From: Hyphomonadaceae bacterium
GTDB lineage: Bacteria; Pseudomonadota; Alphaproteobacteria; Caulobacterales; Hyphomonadaceae
NCBI GenBank assembly: GCA_022844475.1
Contig: JALHLR010000003.1
Location: forward strand, 109,886 to 173,885
DNA: 64,000 bases
Direction of reading: 5' to 3'
The position numbers and the translations under genes were made by a program. This document shows, one piece after another, positions 1 through 8,307 of the stretch. Numbering within the stretch: the stretch's first letter is position 1; the number at the start of each line of letters is the position of its first letter. The notes below the pieces were generated by a model. The model searched no databases and was not told the origin of the DNA. It was given only the letters and a program-made list of their open reading frames with translations.

Positions 1-2
1 TT

Positions 3-158
3 CCCGCGGATCCGCCGGGCACACACCCGCTCGCAGCGGCTGCCTGGCGAGAGATGCTATCAGCCAGCGAACCCTCAGCACCCAGGATCGGCCTGCCCGG
101 CACCATGATCGACATGTCGGGAGAAAAAGCGATCGTTCGGGAGTTGCGTAAAAAATGA
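3..158 (+). CDS. C-terminal fragment of an unidentified protein (cut by the window edge)
   Basis: One forward frame is open from the left edge to a TGA at 156-158 and would give the last 51 residues of a protein ending in VRELRKK. The other two forward frames close at about 108 and 154, so openness alone is weak evidence. The fragment has an ordinary composition, Ala- and Pro-rich and then charged, but no motif I recognise. It is followed after about 35 bases by a strong inverted repeat at 194-225, which would suit the end of a transcription unit. I cannot name a family, and it may be non-coding. The base before position 1 is needed to decide. Confidence 0.3.
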   Translation, partial: PADPPGTHPLAAAAWREMLSASEPSAPRIGLPGTMIDMSGEKAIVRELRKK

Positions 159-603
159 GCGAAAACAGAGGATTATGGCACCTCAAACAGCAGGCGGGGG
201 TTCTGACCCGAGTCAAAACCCCCGCGCTCCCCGTTCGCCCCCGTCGCCGACCCCTTGCTTCCTCGGAAGCCCCCAAGGGCCGGCGCGTTCGATTGTGGCG
301 ATATAGCGGCACGACTCGACCACATGTCTACTTCCGAAAGACAGGTTAACACCAAGACCTGAAGCGTGTGACGCAAAGTCCACAAAAGCATGTGCGAGGT
401 CGAGATAGTTGCGAAGGCAGGTTGAATGAAGTTTCGACAAGGAAAGACTGTCAAATACGAACTGGCGCGGAAGGGACAGATTGTTCCAAAGTGCAGCCGC
501 GCGCCTGCGTCGCGACGTTCATGGCTTGTCATTCGCTCCGGATGCCAACACAACCGAGACGTGGATGCGCACGTCCGCAACCTGAGGGGCTGCTCCGGTT
601 AAA
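159..603. other. Intergenic stretch upstream of tipF with one strong hairpin
   Basis: No reading frame here looks like a real protein; the frames that exist are Arg-rich and overlap each other on both strands. The clearest element is an inverted repeat at 194-225. Its outer arms GCGGGGGTT and AACCCCCGC pair perfectly, and TGAC/GTCA continue the stem around a CCGA loop. No T-run follows it on either strand, so it is terminator-like but not a canonical intrinsic terminator. The stretch must also contain the tipF promoter and leader, but I could not assign -35/-10 boxes. The Shine-Dalgarno before tipF is poor: GAGGGG lies about 20 bases upstream. Confidence 0.4.
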
Positions 604-1842
604 ATGCCTGTTGTCGCGCACATCATGCTGGCGCTCGTGTACGTTACTGCGTCGGCTCTCGGCGCGGTGGCGCTGAGCGTCAATGGCATCGTCCCGCCAG
701 TCACGGCGGCAATCATCGGCGCGACCAGCGCGCTGGCGATGATCCAGATTCACATGGCTGTCTCCCGCATGGGCGGCGGTGCGGAAGCAGAAATCTTCGA
801 ACTTCGACAGGAGATCAGGAAGCTGACCGGCCGCGTCGCGCATGCGGAACAGCAGTCCACGGACCTCAAGAAAGCTTTTGAGCAGGAAGTGGCCGCCCGC
901 CGCGAGTCGATTGTCCAGGAGATGCGCGGTCTCGAAGGGATGATCCAGAACCTTTCGAAGAAGTTTGAGACCCGTCTCAACACGGTTCGGGCGCACACCA
1001 ATGACGTGCCCCTGGACGGCGCGTCGGTACTCGATGCGGTGAAAGAGGCGCTACGCGAGAATCGCGTGGACCTGCACCTGCAGCCGATTGTGAACCTGCC
1101 TCAGCGCAGGACCTGCTTCTACGAAGGCTTCACCCGCCTGCGACGCGCCGACGGCAAGGTGATCATGCCGACCGAGTTCCTGGCGGCGGCCGAGAAGGCC
1201 AACCTGTTGGGCGTAATCGACAATATGCTGCTGTTCCGCTGCGTGCAGATCGTGCGTCGCCTGTCGGAGCGCGACCGCCGTATTGGCGTGTTCTGCAACG
1301 TCTCGATGGCATCGCTCGAGGACGACCAGTTCTTCTCCAGCTTCATCGAATTCATGCGCGAGAATCGCGACCTGGCACATGCCATGATCTTCGAGATCAG
1401 CGTCCGTTCGTTCCAGCAGCGTTCGGACATCGCGGCTCGGAACATGGGCCGGTTGAAAGAGCTTGGCTTCCGCTTCTCGCTCGACAAGGGGATGGGTCTG
1501 AATCTCGACCTGCCGGAGCTGCAGGCCGCTGGCGTCAAGTTCGTGAAGATCAACGGCGAGCGGCTGCTTGAGGAGCTGACCCCGGGCGGCGAGCGCCCGA
1601 TCTCGGCGATTTCGCGCGACATCGCAGCTGAGGATGTGCCGGCGCTGTTCGTGCGTTATGGCATCGACCTCATCGCGGAGAAGGTCGAGATCGAGAAGTC
1701 CGTGATCGAGATCCTGGAATTCGAAATCCCCTATGGCCAGGGCCACGTTTTCGGGGCGCCGCGCCCGATCAAAGGCTCGCTGCAGGACGAGACCGCACCG
1801 CCGCCGGACTTCATGCGTCGTGTCGCTCCGCAGGCGATGTAG
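604..1842 (+). CDS. tipF: TipF-like membrane protein with degenerate EAL domain (cyclic-di-GMP receptor type)
   Basis: The 412-residue protein has two hydrophobic segments near the N-terminus (about residues 5-27 and 31-52), a charged, probably coiled-coil stretch (about 60-130), and an EAL-type domain from about 145 to 395. This is the architecture of Caulobacter TipF, which binds cyclic-di-GMP and helps place the flagellum at the pole. The catalytic signatures are lost: the EAL triad reads EGF (174-176) and the usual DDFG metal-binding motif reads LDKGMG (about 293-298). It should therefore sense rather than hydrolyse cyclic-di-GMP. The HAD gene follows three bases after the stop, so the two are probably co-transcribed. 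I rate family membership as likely; the flagellar role is inferred from Caulobacter. Confidence 0.75.
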   Translation: MPVVAHIMLALVYVTASALGAVALSVNGIVPPVTAAIIGATSALAMIQIHMAVSRMGGGAEAEIFELRQEIRKLTGRVAHAEQQSTDLKKAFEQEVAARRESIVQEMRGLEGMIQNLSKKFETRLNTVRAHTNDVPLDGASVLDAVKEALRENRVDLHLQPIVNLPQRRTCFYEGFTRLRRADGKVIMPTEFLAAAEKANLLGVIDNMLLFRCVQIVRRLSERDRRIGVFCNVSMASLEDDQFFSSFIEFMRENRDLAHAMIFEISVRSFQQRSDIAARNMGRLKELGFRFSLDKGMGLNLDLPELQAAGVKFVKINGERLLEELTPGGERPISAISRDIAAEDVPALFVRYGIDLIAEKVEIEKSVIEILEFEIPYGQGHVFGAPRPIKGSLQDETAPPPDFMRRVAPQAM

Positions 1843-1845
1843 GAC

Positions 1846-2706
1846 GTGAGCGTTTCGCTGCTGTCGGGGCTTTCGGCCGTTGCTTCCCAGTATGATGCGG
1901 TGCTCTGCGACGTGTGGGGCGTGATCCACAATGGTCGCAGCGCATTCGTCACCGCTTGCGAGGCCCTGAAGAAATTCCGGGCGGAGCAGGGACCCGTAAT
2001 TCTCGTCACAAATGCCCCGGTGCCGAAGGATCGCGTGACGCGGCTCTTCCCGCAATTCGGCGTGCCGATGGATTGCTTCGATGATGTGGTCGCGTCGGGC
2101 GACGCAACTCGTAACGAGCTGAAGGGTTTCGCGCCGGGGCCAGTCTATCGCATCGGGCTGGATCAGGATTTTGGGGTCTATGCCGGTCTGCCGCTGGAAT
2201 TCTCCGATGACCCCGCGGTCGCGAAGGTAATCTGCTGCACCAGCCTTCGCGACTATCCGAACGGCACGCCTGAGCCCTACCGCGGCGAGCTGATGCGGTT
2301 GGCGGCGCACGGGCTACCGATGCTGTGCGCCAATCCTGATGTCCAGTTCCGACAGGGTGACCGTCTGATCTGGTCAGCCGGCTCGTTGGCGGCAATCTAC
2401 GAGCAGGAGGGCGGCAAGGTGATCCGCCCCGGCAAGCCCGATGATACGATCTACCGGCTGGCGATCGACAAGGCCGAGGCAATTGTAGGCCGCTCCATCC
2501 CGCCTGAGCGTGTTCTGGCAATCGGCGACGGCCCGATCACGGACGTCCTCGGCGCCAACAGGCAGGGGTACGACGCCCTGTTTATCGGCGGCGGAATCCA
2601 CGGCGATGCGATGGGGCAGGGCGATGCGTTCCTGGCGTCAGCGCAGACCGTGCTGGATGCGGATGGCGTCAGAGCCAAGTGGGCGATGCCGGAGCTGGGG
2701 TGGTAG
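1846..2706 (+). CDS. HAD-superfamily class IIA hydrolase (TIGR01459-like)
   Basis: This 286-residue protein starts with GTG three bases after the tipF stop. HAD motif I is DVWGVIHNG near residue 22, with the nucleophile Asp and a second Asp-like position shifted to Val-Trp-Gly as in subfamily IIA. Motif II is the VTNAPVPK region. The C-terminal acidic motif is AIGDGPITDVLGANRQG near 225-240, which supplies the Mg2+ ligands. Class IIA members are sugar-phosphate or nucleotide phosphatases of the NagD/pyridoxal phosphatase type, but the substrate of this alphaproteobacterial branch is not known. It converges with the dioxygenase gene: the two stop codons abut at 2706/2707. The immediate link to tipF suggests co-expression, not a shared pathway. 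Confidence 0.8.
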   Translation: MSVSLLSGLSAVASQYDAVLCDVWGVIHNGRSAFVTACEALKKFRAEQGPVILVTNAPVPKDRVTRLFPQFGVPMDCFDDVVASGDATRNELKGFAPGPVYRIGLDQDFGVYAGLPLEFSDDPAVAKVICCTSLRDYPNGTPEPYRGELMRLAAHGLPMLCANPDVQFRQGDRLIWSAGSLAAIYEQEGGKVIRPGKPDDTIYRLAIDKAEAIVGRSIPPERVLAIGDGPITDVLGANRQGYDALFIGGGIHGDAMGQGDAFLASAQTVLDADGVRAKWAMPELGW

Positions 2707-3561
2707 CTACCGCACCTTGTCGCCATTCACGGTGACCCGCCGCATGTGCCTGCGCTGGCCGTGATAGTCGTTCAGCGCGAAGTGCCAAACGCAGCGGTTG
2801 TCCCACATCGCGAGTGAGCCAGGCCGCCAGCGGAAGCGGCAGGTGAAGGGCTCTCGCCGGCACACTTCGAACAGGTATTCGAGGAGCGGTCGTGACTCCT
2901 TTTTGGTCCAACCAGCGAAGCGGAGCGTGAAGGCGGGGTTGATGTAGAGACCCTTCCGGCCTGTCTCCGGGTGAGTCCGCACCACTGGGTGCTCGTACTC
3001 CGGCACTTCATCGCCGACGACTTCCGAATCCATCGACGCGCGCTTCTTCGAAGACGCACCGCCCGTACCATACTCCTCTGCGGCGGAGTGGATGGCACGG
3101 AGACTTTCCAGGGTCTTTCGCAGGCCAGGCGAGAGAACGTCCCACGCGGCGTACTGGCTCGCGAACATTGTGTCGCCCCCGACGTCCGGCACCTCAATCG
3201 CATGGAGGATGGAACCCAGCGCCGGCTCCTCGAGGAAGCTCATGTCGGAGTGCCAACCGCCGCCGAAGTTAATCTTCTCGGACGGCTCTTTGATGATCTC
3301 AAGGATCTCCGGATACCCAGCCATGCTCTTCACATAGGGATGGACGTTCAGCGTGCCCCACCGGCGGCCAAAGGCAAGGTGCTGCTCGGGCGTCAGAGTC
3401 TGGTCGCGGAAGAAAATGACGTGATGTTTCAGAAAAGCCTGATGGATGTCGTCGAACTGCGCATTGCTCAACGGTTTCGACAGGTCCACCCCGGAGATTT
3501 CCGCCCCGAGATGGGGCGAGAGCGGACTGACTGTGATGGTCTTGTAGACGTCATAGGCCAT
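2707..3561 (-). CDS. TauD/TfdA-family Fe(II)/2-oxoglutarate-dependent dioxygenase
   Basis: The 284-residue product (from the ATG at 3561) has the family's double-stranded beta-helix signatures. The HxD iron ligands are His104 and Asp106 in GGWHSDMSF, the distal His is His260 in MWDNRCVWHFALNDY, and a downstream RR near 270 provides the 2-oxoglutarate-binding Arg. Members hydroxylate taurine, alkyl sulfonates, chlorophenoxy acids or alpha-ketoglutarate-like small acids with release of CO2 and succinate. The exact substrate cannot be read from the sequence. An in-frame start 48 bases upstream exists, but the shorter start is preceded by GAGAGGA at good spacing and begins directly at the conserved TVSPLSPHLGAEI region. 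No transporter or sulfonate genes lie beside it. Confidence 0.85.
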   Translation of the reverse strand: MAYDVYKTITVSPLSPHLGAEISGVDLSKPLSNAQFDDIHQAFLKHHVIFFRDQTLTPEQHLAFGRRWGTLNVHPYVKSMAGYPEILEIIKEPSEKINFGGGWHSDMSFLEEPALGSILHAIEVPDVGGDTMFASQYAAWDVLSPGLRKTLESLRAIHSAAEEYGTGGASSKKRASMDSEVVGDEVPEYEHPVVRTHPETGRKGLYINPAFTLRFAGWTKKESRPLLEYLFEVCRREPFTCRFRWRPGSLAMWDNRCVWHFALNDYHGQRRHMRRVTVNGDKVR

Positions 3562-3637
3562 GGCTGTTTCCTCTCGGCCGAGCATCGCGCGGGAGAGACG
3601 GAAATTCAACGGTACGACGGGTGGATTGAGCGCCGCC

Positions 3638-4435
3638 TCAGCCTTGTTGCAGCATGCCCTTGAAGTCCGCCGGCTGCATCGGGCGCGACAGCAGGAAGCC
3701 CTGCAGCTGGTCGACCTTCAGCCAGGTCATCAGGTCGAGCATCTCCTGCGTCTCGATCCCCTCGGCAACGACGCCAAGACCGTGGTCGCGCGCAAGGCGG
3801 ACGCAGCTGACAAGTGCTGCCTTCGCGTAGGGCTCGCTCATCGCGAGGCGCGTGAACGCCGGATCGATCTTTACCTCGGTGAAAGGGTAGTTCCGCAGCC
3901 GGTCGATATTGCTGGGCCCCGCGCCGAAATCATCGATGGCGAGACCGAAGCCATGTGCGCGCAAGGCCGTCATCGTCTGGAATGCGTTGGCGCCGTATTC
4001 GAGCACCCGCGACTCCGTCACCTCGAGCACGAACTGCTTGCAGTCGAGGCCGCTGTCGCCGATCGCCTGCGCGACTTTGTCTGCGAAAGCTGGACGCTCG
4101 AGCGACATCGGGCTGATGTTGATCGAGCAGGGCAGGCCATTGAAACCTGCAGCGTGCGCCGCGACAGCACGCGCCATCACGTAGGTCAGCGCGTCGATGC
4201 GCTCGCTGCGTTCCGCGAGTTCGACGTACGCCGCAGGGGACACGAGACCCGACTGTGGCGTGGCAATCCGCGCCAGCGCCTCTGCGCCGACAAGCTTGCG
4301 ATCGTGAAGGGAAAACTTCGCATGGAAAAACGGGTGCAGTCCGCCGCGTTCAATTGCAGCTTCGAGCAGGCTCGCGCTGGCCAGCGTAGGCCTCCGCGTC
4401 GCGTCTGTTTCCGTGCTCTGAAGATTCCAAATCAT
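3638..4435 (-). CDS. EAL-domain cyclic-di-GMP phosphodiesterase (stand-alone)
   Basis: A 265-residue protein consisting almost entirely of one EAL domain. The catalytic set looks complete: E52-A-L in GAEALAR, Asn in INIS (106), EVTES (139-142), DD of DDFGAG (168-172), Lys of VKID (189), Glu of AEGIE (225) and QGFLLSRP near 245. It should hydrolyse cyclic-di-GMP to pGpG, unlike the degenerate EAL protein encoded at 604-1842. No sensory domain or membrane segment is visible, so it is probably cytoplasmic. A longer frame reaches 4543, but that extension runs into the perfect hairpin at 4521-4550, so the ATG at 4435 is the more credible start. The ribosome-binding site there is weak. Confidence 0.85.
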   Translation of the reverse strand: MIWNLQSTETDATRRPTLASASLLEAAIERGGLHPFFHAKFSLHDRKLVGAEALARIATPQSGLVSPAAYVELAERSERIDALTYVMARAVAAHAAGFNGLPCSINISPMSLERPAFADKVAQAIGDSGLDCKQFVLEVTESRVLEYGANAFQTMTALRAHGFGLAIDDFGAGPSNIDRLRNYPFTEVKIDPAFTRLAMSEPYAKAALVSCVRLARDHGLGVVAEGIETQEMLDLMTWLKVDQLQGFLLSRPMQPADFKGMLQQG

Positions 4436-4520
4436 CGCGCCGCACGACCTGAAAACGGCCGGCGACCCGCCGGCTGCTTGAGGTGACAGTACGCCACGGA
4501 AGAGTCTCGAAACAGCTAAT

Positions 4521-4550
4521 CGGCGCAGTGCAAACTGCTGCACTGCGCCG
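4521..4550 (-). terminator. Perfect 12-bp hairpin after sodB
   Basis: CGGCGCAGTGCA (4521-4532) and its exact complement (4539-4550) enclose a six-base loop. It lies 33 bases past the sodB stop and before the EAL gene, so it probably ends the sodB transcript. On the minus strand the stem is followed by ATTAGCTGTTTC, which is only moderately T-rich, so the mechanism is uncertain. Confidence 0.6.
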
Positions 4551-4582
4551 CAAAAGTTGCTTCGAATCGGTTCAGGATGATC

Positions 4583-5185
4583 TTATTTCGCGTCCGAAAG
4601 GCCCTGGTTCGCAAAGTCCCAGTTCACCAGTTCGTCGATGAAGGTGTTGATGTACTTCGGCCGGGCGTTCTGGGTGTCGAGGTAGTAGGCGTGCTCCCAA
4701 ACGTCCATCGTTAGCAGGGGGGTAACGCCGGCCTCGGTCAGCGGGGTTTCGGCGTTCGGCGTCTTGGTGATGGCAAGCTTGCCGTCCTTCAGAACCAGCC
4801 AGGCCCAGCCTGATCCGAACTGGGTCGCGCCAGCTTCCGCAAAGAGACGTTTGAACTCGTCGTAAGAACCGAAGTCCTTGTTGATCCGGTCGGCGACCAG
4901 GCCCGTCGGCTTGCCGCCGCCGCCTGGCTTCATCGAGTGCCAGTAGAAGGTGTGGTTCCAGACCTGGCCAGAATTGTTGAAGATGGGCATCTTTTTCTCG
5001 GCCCAGCTCTGCTTGACGACTTCCTCAAGCGGTGCGTTTTCCAGCGGCGTGCCGGCGACCAGCTTGTTCAGGTTGTCCAGATAGGCTTGGTGGTGCTTGC
5101 CGTAGTGAAAATTGAGGGTCTGCTCCGAAATATGTGGCGCCAGCGCGTCGCGCGCGTAAGGCAGGGCGGGAAGCGTGAAAGCCAT
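4583..5185 (-). CDS. sodB: Iron superoxide dismutase
   Basis: The 200-residue enzyme converts superoxide to hydrogen peroxide and oxygen in the cytoplasm. The metal ligands are visible as His27 (LNFHYGKHH), His78 (WNHTFYWH), Asp161 and His165 (DVWEHAYY). Gln74 in NNSGQVWNH sits at the position that marks iron-type enzymes, where manganese types carry Gly. Length and start (MAFTLPALPY) match the family; the ATG at 5185 follows AGAGGG. A 35-residue in-frame extension upstream lacks family similarity and overlaps the divergent gene. It is transcribed away from the squalene/phytoene-synthase-like gene with only about 70 bases between the starts. I saw no clear Fur box there. Confidence 0.95.
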   Translation of the reverse strand: MAFTLPALPYARDALAPHISEQTLNFHYGKHHQAYLDNLNKLVAGTPLENAPLEEVVKQSWAEKKMPIFNNSGQVWNHTFYWHSMKPGGGGKPTGLVADRINKDFGSYDEFKRLFAEAGATQFGSGWAWLVLKDGKLAITKTPNAETPLTEAGVTPLLTMDVWEHAYYLDTQNARPKYINTFIDELVNWDFANQGLSDAK

Positions 5186-5256
5186 GGAAAACCCTCTTTG
5201 TTTGTCGTGTGTTGCCGTCCAGACCCTCAGATAGGGCCGAATTGCCGAATTTGAAC

Positions 5257-5949
5257 ATGAGCGATACGGCCAATCCGCCAAACCTTGCAAGCGCTGACGA
5301 TTTTGACGCCCGCCTGAAGCGGACGGACGAGGACCGCTGGCTGGCCACGCGTTACGCCCCTGCGGGCTCGCGCGAACGCCTCATCGCGATCTACCTGCTG
5401 AATCAGGAGCTACAGCGCGCCCTGCACGCCAAGGAGGCGATGCTCGGCAAGATCCGGCTGCAGTGGTGGCGGGAGACGCTCGCGCAACTGGCGGGAGGGG
5501 CACCCTTGCGGCGACATGACCTGGCCGAGGAGCTGGCGCGTGTCCTCAAGAACCGCGCCGACCTGCTGGGGCCGATGAACGCTATGGTGGACGCCTATGA
5601 CGACGTGCTCGACGATCACCTGCAGGCAGGCGGGCATCAGGCTGGCGGCGCGCATGAGGAACGACATCTCGCGGTTGAAGGCGCCCTGATGCGGCTGGCG
5701 GGACTGGCCCTGGCGCCGGATGCTGAGAGGGCGGGGCTCGAAGCCCTGGCCGAGGCGGGGGCGGCGCGCGTCGGTCTGGCGGCGGAGCTCGACGGCGCAG
5801 AGGCACGGTGGGAAGCCGCGAAAGCCGGGTTGCGACAAACACCCGCTATGCTGTGGCCTGCCGCGCTGCACCTTGCCGCCGCAGGTGAGGTTGGGCCACT
5901 CAGCAAGCGCTGGCGGATTTTCCGGGCCGCGCTGGGGCGACGGCTTTAG
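5257..5949 (+). CDS. Squalene/phytoene synthase-like protein (NDUFAF6-type, short)
   Basis: The 230-residue protein carries the start of the isoprenoid-synthase fold: DEDRWLATRYAP, then LIAIYLLNQELQRAL and IRLQWWRETL, as in the SQS_PSY family. The second aspartate-rich catalytic motif of true phytoene or squalene synthases is not evident, and the length is short by 50-100 residues. The better match is the NDUFAF6-like branch, whose mitochondrial member assists complex I assembly. The role in bacteria is unproven. The ATG at 5257 is chosen because an upstream in-frame start would overlap the sodB promoter. No carotenoid or hopanoid genes are nearby, which also argues against a biosynthetic enzyme. 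Confidence 0.65.
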   Translation: MSDTANPPNLASADDFDARLKRTDEDRWLATRYAPAGSRERLIAIYLLNQELQRALHAKEAMLGKIRLQWWRETLAQLAGGAPLRRHDLAEELARVLKNRADLLGPMNAMVDAYDDVLDDHLQAGGHQAGGAHEERHLAVEGALMRLAGLALAPDAERAGLEALAEAGAARVGLAAELDGAEARWEAAKAGLRQTPAMLWPAALHLAAAGEVGPLSKRWRIFRAALGRRL

Positions 5950-6042
5950 GATCGATTTCAGCTACGGGCGCATATCCCGCTGGCCAAGCGAGCAGCAAAC
6001 CTGTTTGTTGTTCCGGGGTGGAGTCGCAGCGGGCGGGCGGAC

Positions 6043-6789
6043 GTGAACAAGCTTTTCAATCCAGCCAGTTGGCTGCGGGCGTTGAGCCAGCCGCTTGTCC
6101 TGCTCGGCCTCGCGGTCGACCTGTTTCCGATTTTCGGCGTGCTGGCGTTCGGCTGGAACGCCGTTCCGCTGGTGATGCTGTACTGGATGGAGAACGTCAT
6201 CGCGGGTGTGCTGACGCTACCGCGCATCGTTATCTCCGGCGCCAGCTACGGCGCGCTCGGCTCGATTGTCGGGCTCGTGATGTCGGCGTTTTTTGTCTTC
6301 CACTACGGCCTGTTCTGCTTCGTACACGGCACATTTCTGATTGCATTCACCGGCTTCGGCAACGGGACGCTTGCTGACCAGTCGACCTTCACGCTCGACA
6401 TCCCCGGCATGTTCCAGTTCGGCATGACCAGCGGGCTGCACGTGGAGTATTTCATCTACGCGATCATCGCGTTCCAGATGCTTGTCTTTTTCTGGGAGTT
6501 CGTGCTCAAGGGTGAGTGGCGGACCACGAACCCTATGGCCGAGATGTTCGCGCCCTATGGGCGCATCATCGTCCTTCATCTCGCTATCTTTGGCGGAGCT
6601 TTTGCGCTGTTCGCCCTCGGGCAGCCGATGATTGGCGTGCTCGCACTCATCCTGTTCCGAGCAGTTTATGGCATCGTCACAAACGCAAGGGATACCTTCG
6701 GCTTCGACGGCGACTTCAGCAAGGCGCTCGACAAGATGGGTGGTCGTGAGGTGTTCAAGAAGGCGATGCGAGGGGAGCGCGTCGACTAG
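6043..6789 (+). CDS. DUF6498-like integral membrane protein
   Basis: A 248-residue membrane protein with GTG start and about six hydrophobic segments. It contains [16 protein letters not shown] near residue 45, a hallmark I associate with the DUF6498 group, and several His and Trp residues in short loops. No catalytic motif or known substrate can be assigned. It ends by overlapping the convergent trmFO stop by four bases (6786-6789). Function unknown. Confidence 0.65.
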   Translation: MNKLFNPASWLRALSQPLVLLGLAVDLFPIFGVLAFGWNAVPLVMLYWMENVIAGVLTLPRIVISGASYGALGSIVGLVMSAFFVFHYGLFCFVHGTFLIAFTGFGNGTLADQSTFTLDIPGMFQFGMTSGLHVEYFIYAIIAFQMLVFFWEFVLKGEWRTTNPMAEMFAPYGRIIVLHLAIFGGAFALFALGQPMIGVLALILFRAVYGIVTNARDTFGFDGDFSKALDKMGGREVFKKAMRGERVD

Positions 6790-8213
6790 TCTGAAACGGG
6801 CTCGGGCAATTTCTGATCCTGTAGCCAGCCGCCAAGATCATCCAGCGCGCGCACCGACATCAGCCGCTTGCGCGCGCGTCCCCTGTCGGCTCCCTTCAGG
6901 CGCTTGCCGTCCGGGCCCTTGAGATCAACCGGGACAATGTCAGGCAGCAGGCCATAGTTCACGTTCATCGGCTGGAACGAACCACGCTTGGCAACTCCGC
7001 TCTCTCCAAGGACGTGTCCGCCTGTGATGTGGTTGACCAGCGCTCCGAGCGCGGTGGTAGCGGGCGGCGCTTCCACGCGGCGGCCAAGCCGCTCGGCAGC
7101 GGCCATGCGCCCTGCAACCAGGCCCATTGCGGCGCTTTCCACATAGCCTTCGACACCTGTCACCTGGCCGGCGAAGCGCACACGGGCATCGGACTTGAGG
7201 CGCAGCTGCGCATCTAGCAGGGCAGGGGAGTTGATGAACGTGTTGCGGTGGATGCCTCCCAGTCGCGCAAACTGCGCATCGGCAAGGCCCGGGATCATGC
7301 GGAAGATCTCTTGCTGCGCCCCGTGCTTCAGCTTGGTCTGGAAGCCGACCATGTTCCAAAGCGTGGCAAGCTTGTTGTCCTGTCGCAGCTGGACCACGGC
7401 CCAGGCCTTCACGCCGGGATCATGTGGATTGGTCAGGCCGACGGGCTTCATGGGGCCATAGCGTAGCGTCTCCGTGCCGCGCTCCGCCATCACTTCGATG
7501 GGCAGGCATCCTTCGAAGTACGGCGTGCCCTCCCACTCCTTGAACTCTGTCTTCGGGGCCGCAAGCAGGGCGGCGATGAAGGCCTCGTATTCGTCCTTCG
7601 TCATCGGGCAATTGATGTAGGCTTCGGCGCCGTCGCCGCCCGGACCAGGCTTGTCATAGCGCGACTGTTTCCAAGCCTTGCTCATGTCGATCGACTCGAC
7701 ATGCACGATCGGCGCGATTGCATCGAAGAAGGCAAGCGAATCCTCGCCGGTCTTGGCAAGAATGGCTCTCGCCAGTTTGTCAGATGTCAACGGCCCTGTG
7801 GCGATGATCACGCTGGACCACGCAGCTGGAGGCCAGCCATCAACCTCACCGCGTTCGATGGTAACGAGCGGATGCTGCTCAAGTGCCGCCGTCACGTCGG
7901 CGGAAAAGGCGTCGCGGTCGACGGCAAGAGCCGAGCCAGCAGGCACGCGATGACGATCGCCCATGGCGATGATGAGACCCGCGGCCCGGCGCATTTCCTC
8001 GTGCAGCAGCCCGACGGCATTGTACTCCCAGTCATCCGACCGGAATGAGTTGGAGCACACAAGCTCTGCGAGCCCGTCCGTTTGGTGGGCGTCAGTCTTC
8101 CGGACTGGGCGCATCTCGTGGATGACCACGGGAACGCCAAGGTTTGCAGCCTGCCAGGCCGCCTCCGACCCCGCCATGCCGCCGCCGATGATGTGAATGG
8201 GCTCGATTGTCAT
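6786..8213 (-). CDS. trmFO: Methylenetetrahydrofolate-tRNA (uracil-5-)-methyltransferase TrmFO
   Basis: A 475-residue flavoprotein that makes 5-methyluridine at position 54 of tRNA, using methylenetetrahydrofolate as carbon donor and FADH2 as reductant. The FAD-binding [12 protein letters not shown] sits at the N-terminus, followed by [29 protein letters not shown] family residues (seen at about 35-60). The central [11 protein letters not shown] and [10 protein letters not shown], and the C-terminal [10 protein letters not shown], are typical. The ATG at 8213 ([12 protein letters not shown]) is preferred to one 18 bases upstream because it starts two residues before the first beta-strand. This flavin/folate enzyme is found mainly in Gram-positives and alphaproteobacteria and replaces the SAM-dependent TrmA. 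The gene stands alone. Confidence 0.95.
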   Translation of the reverse strand: MTIEPIHIIGGGMAGSEAAWQAANLGVPVVIHEMRPVRKTDAHQTDGLAELVCSNSFRSDDWEYNAVGLLHEEMRRAAGLIIAMGDRHRVPAGSALAVDRDAFSADVTAALEQHPLVTIERGEVDGWPPAAWSSVIIATGPLTSDKLARAILAKTGEDSLAFFDAIAPIVHVESIDMSKAWKQSRYDKPGPGGDGAEAYINCPMTKDEYEAFIAALLAAPKTEFKEWEGTPYFEGCLPIEVMAERGTETLRYGPMKPVGLTNPHDPGVKAWAVVQLRQDNKLATLWNMVGFQTKLKHGAQQEIFRMIPGLADAQFARLGGIHRNTFINSPALLDAQLRLKSDARVRFAGQVTGVEGYVESAAMGLVAGRMAAAERLGRRVEAPPATTALGALVNHITGGHVLGESGVAKRGSFQPMNVNYGLLPDIVPVDLKGPDGKRLKGADRGRARKRLMSVRALDDLGGWLQDQKLPEPVSD

Positions 8214-8307
8214 CCGGCCGATATAGGCCATGTCGGGCGCTCAGGGAAACGCGCCAATACTGCAAAATCCCGCTGGGGCGCCGCGGCAATAGTGCTAAAG
8301 CCAACTT

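Noticed and set aside
1051..2310. Long minus-strand frame (419 codons) under tipF and the HAD gene
   Set aside because: It is antisense to two clear genes, His/Arg-rich and without domain motifs. GC-rich codon use opens such frames.
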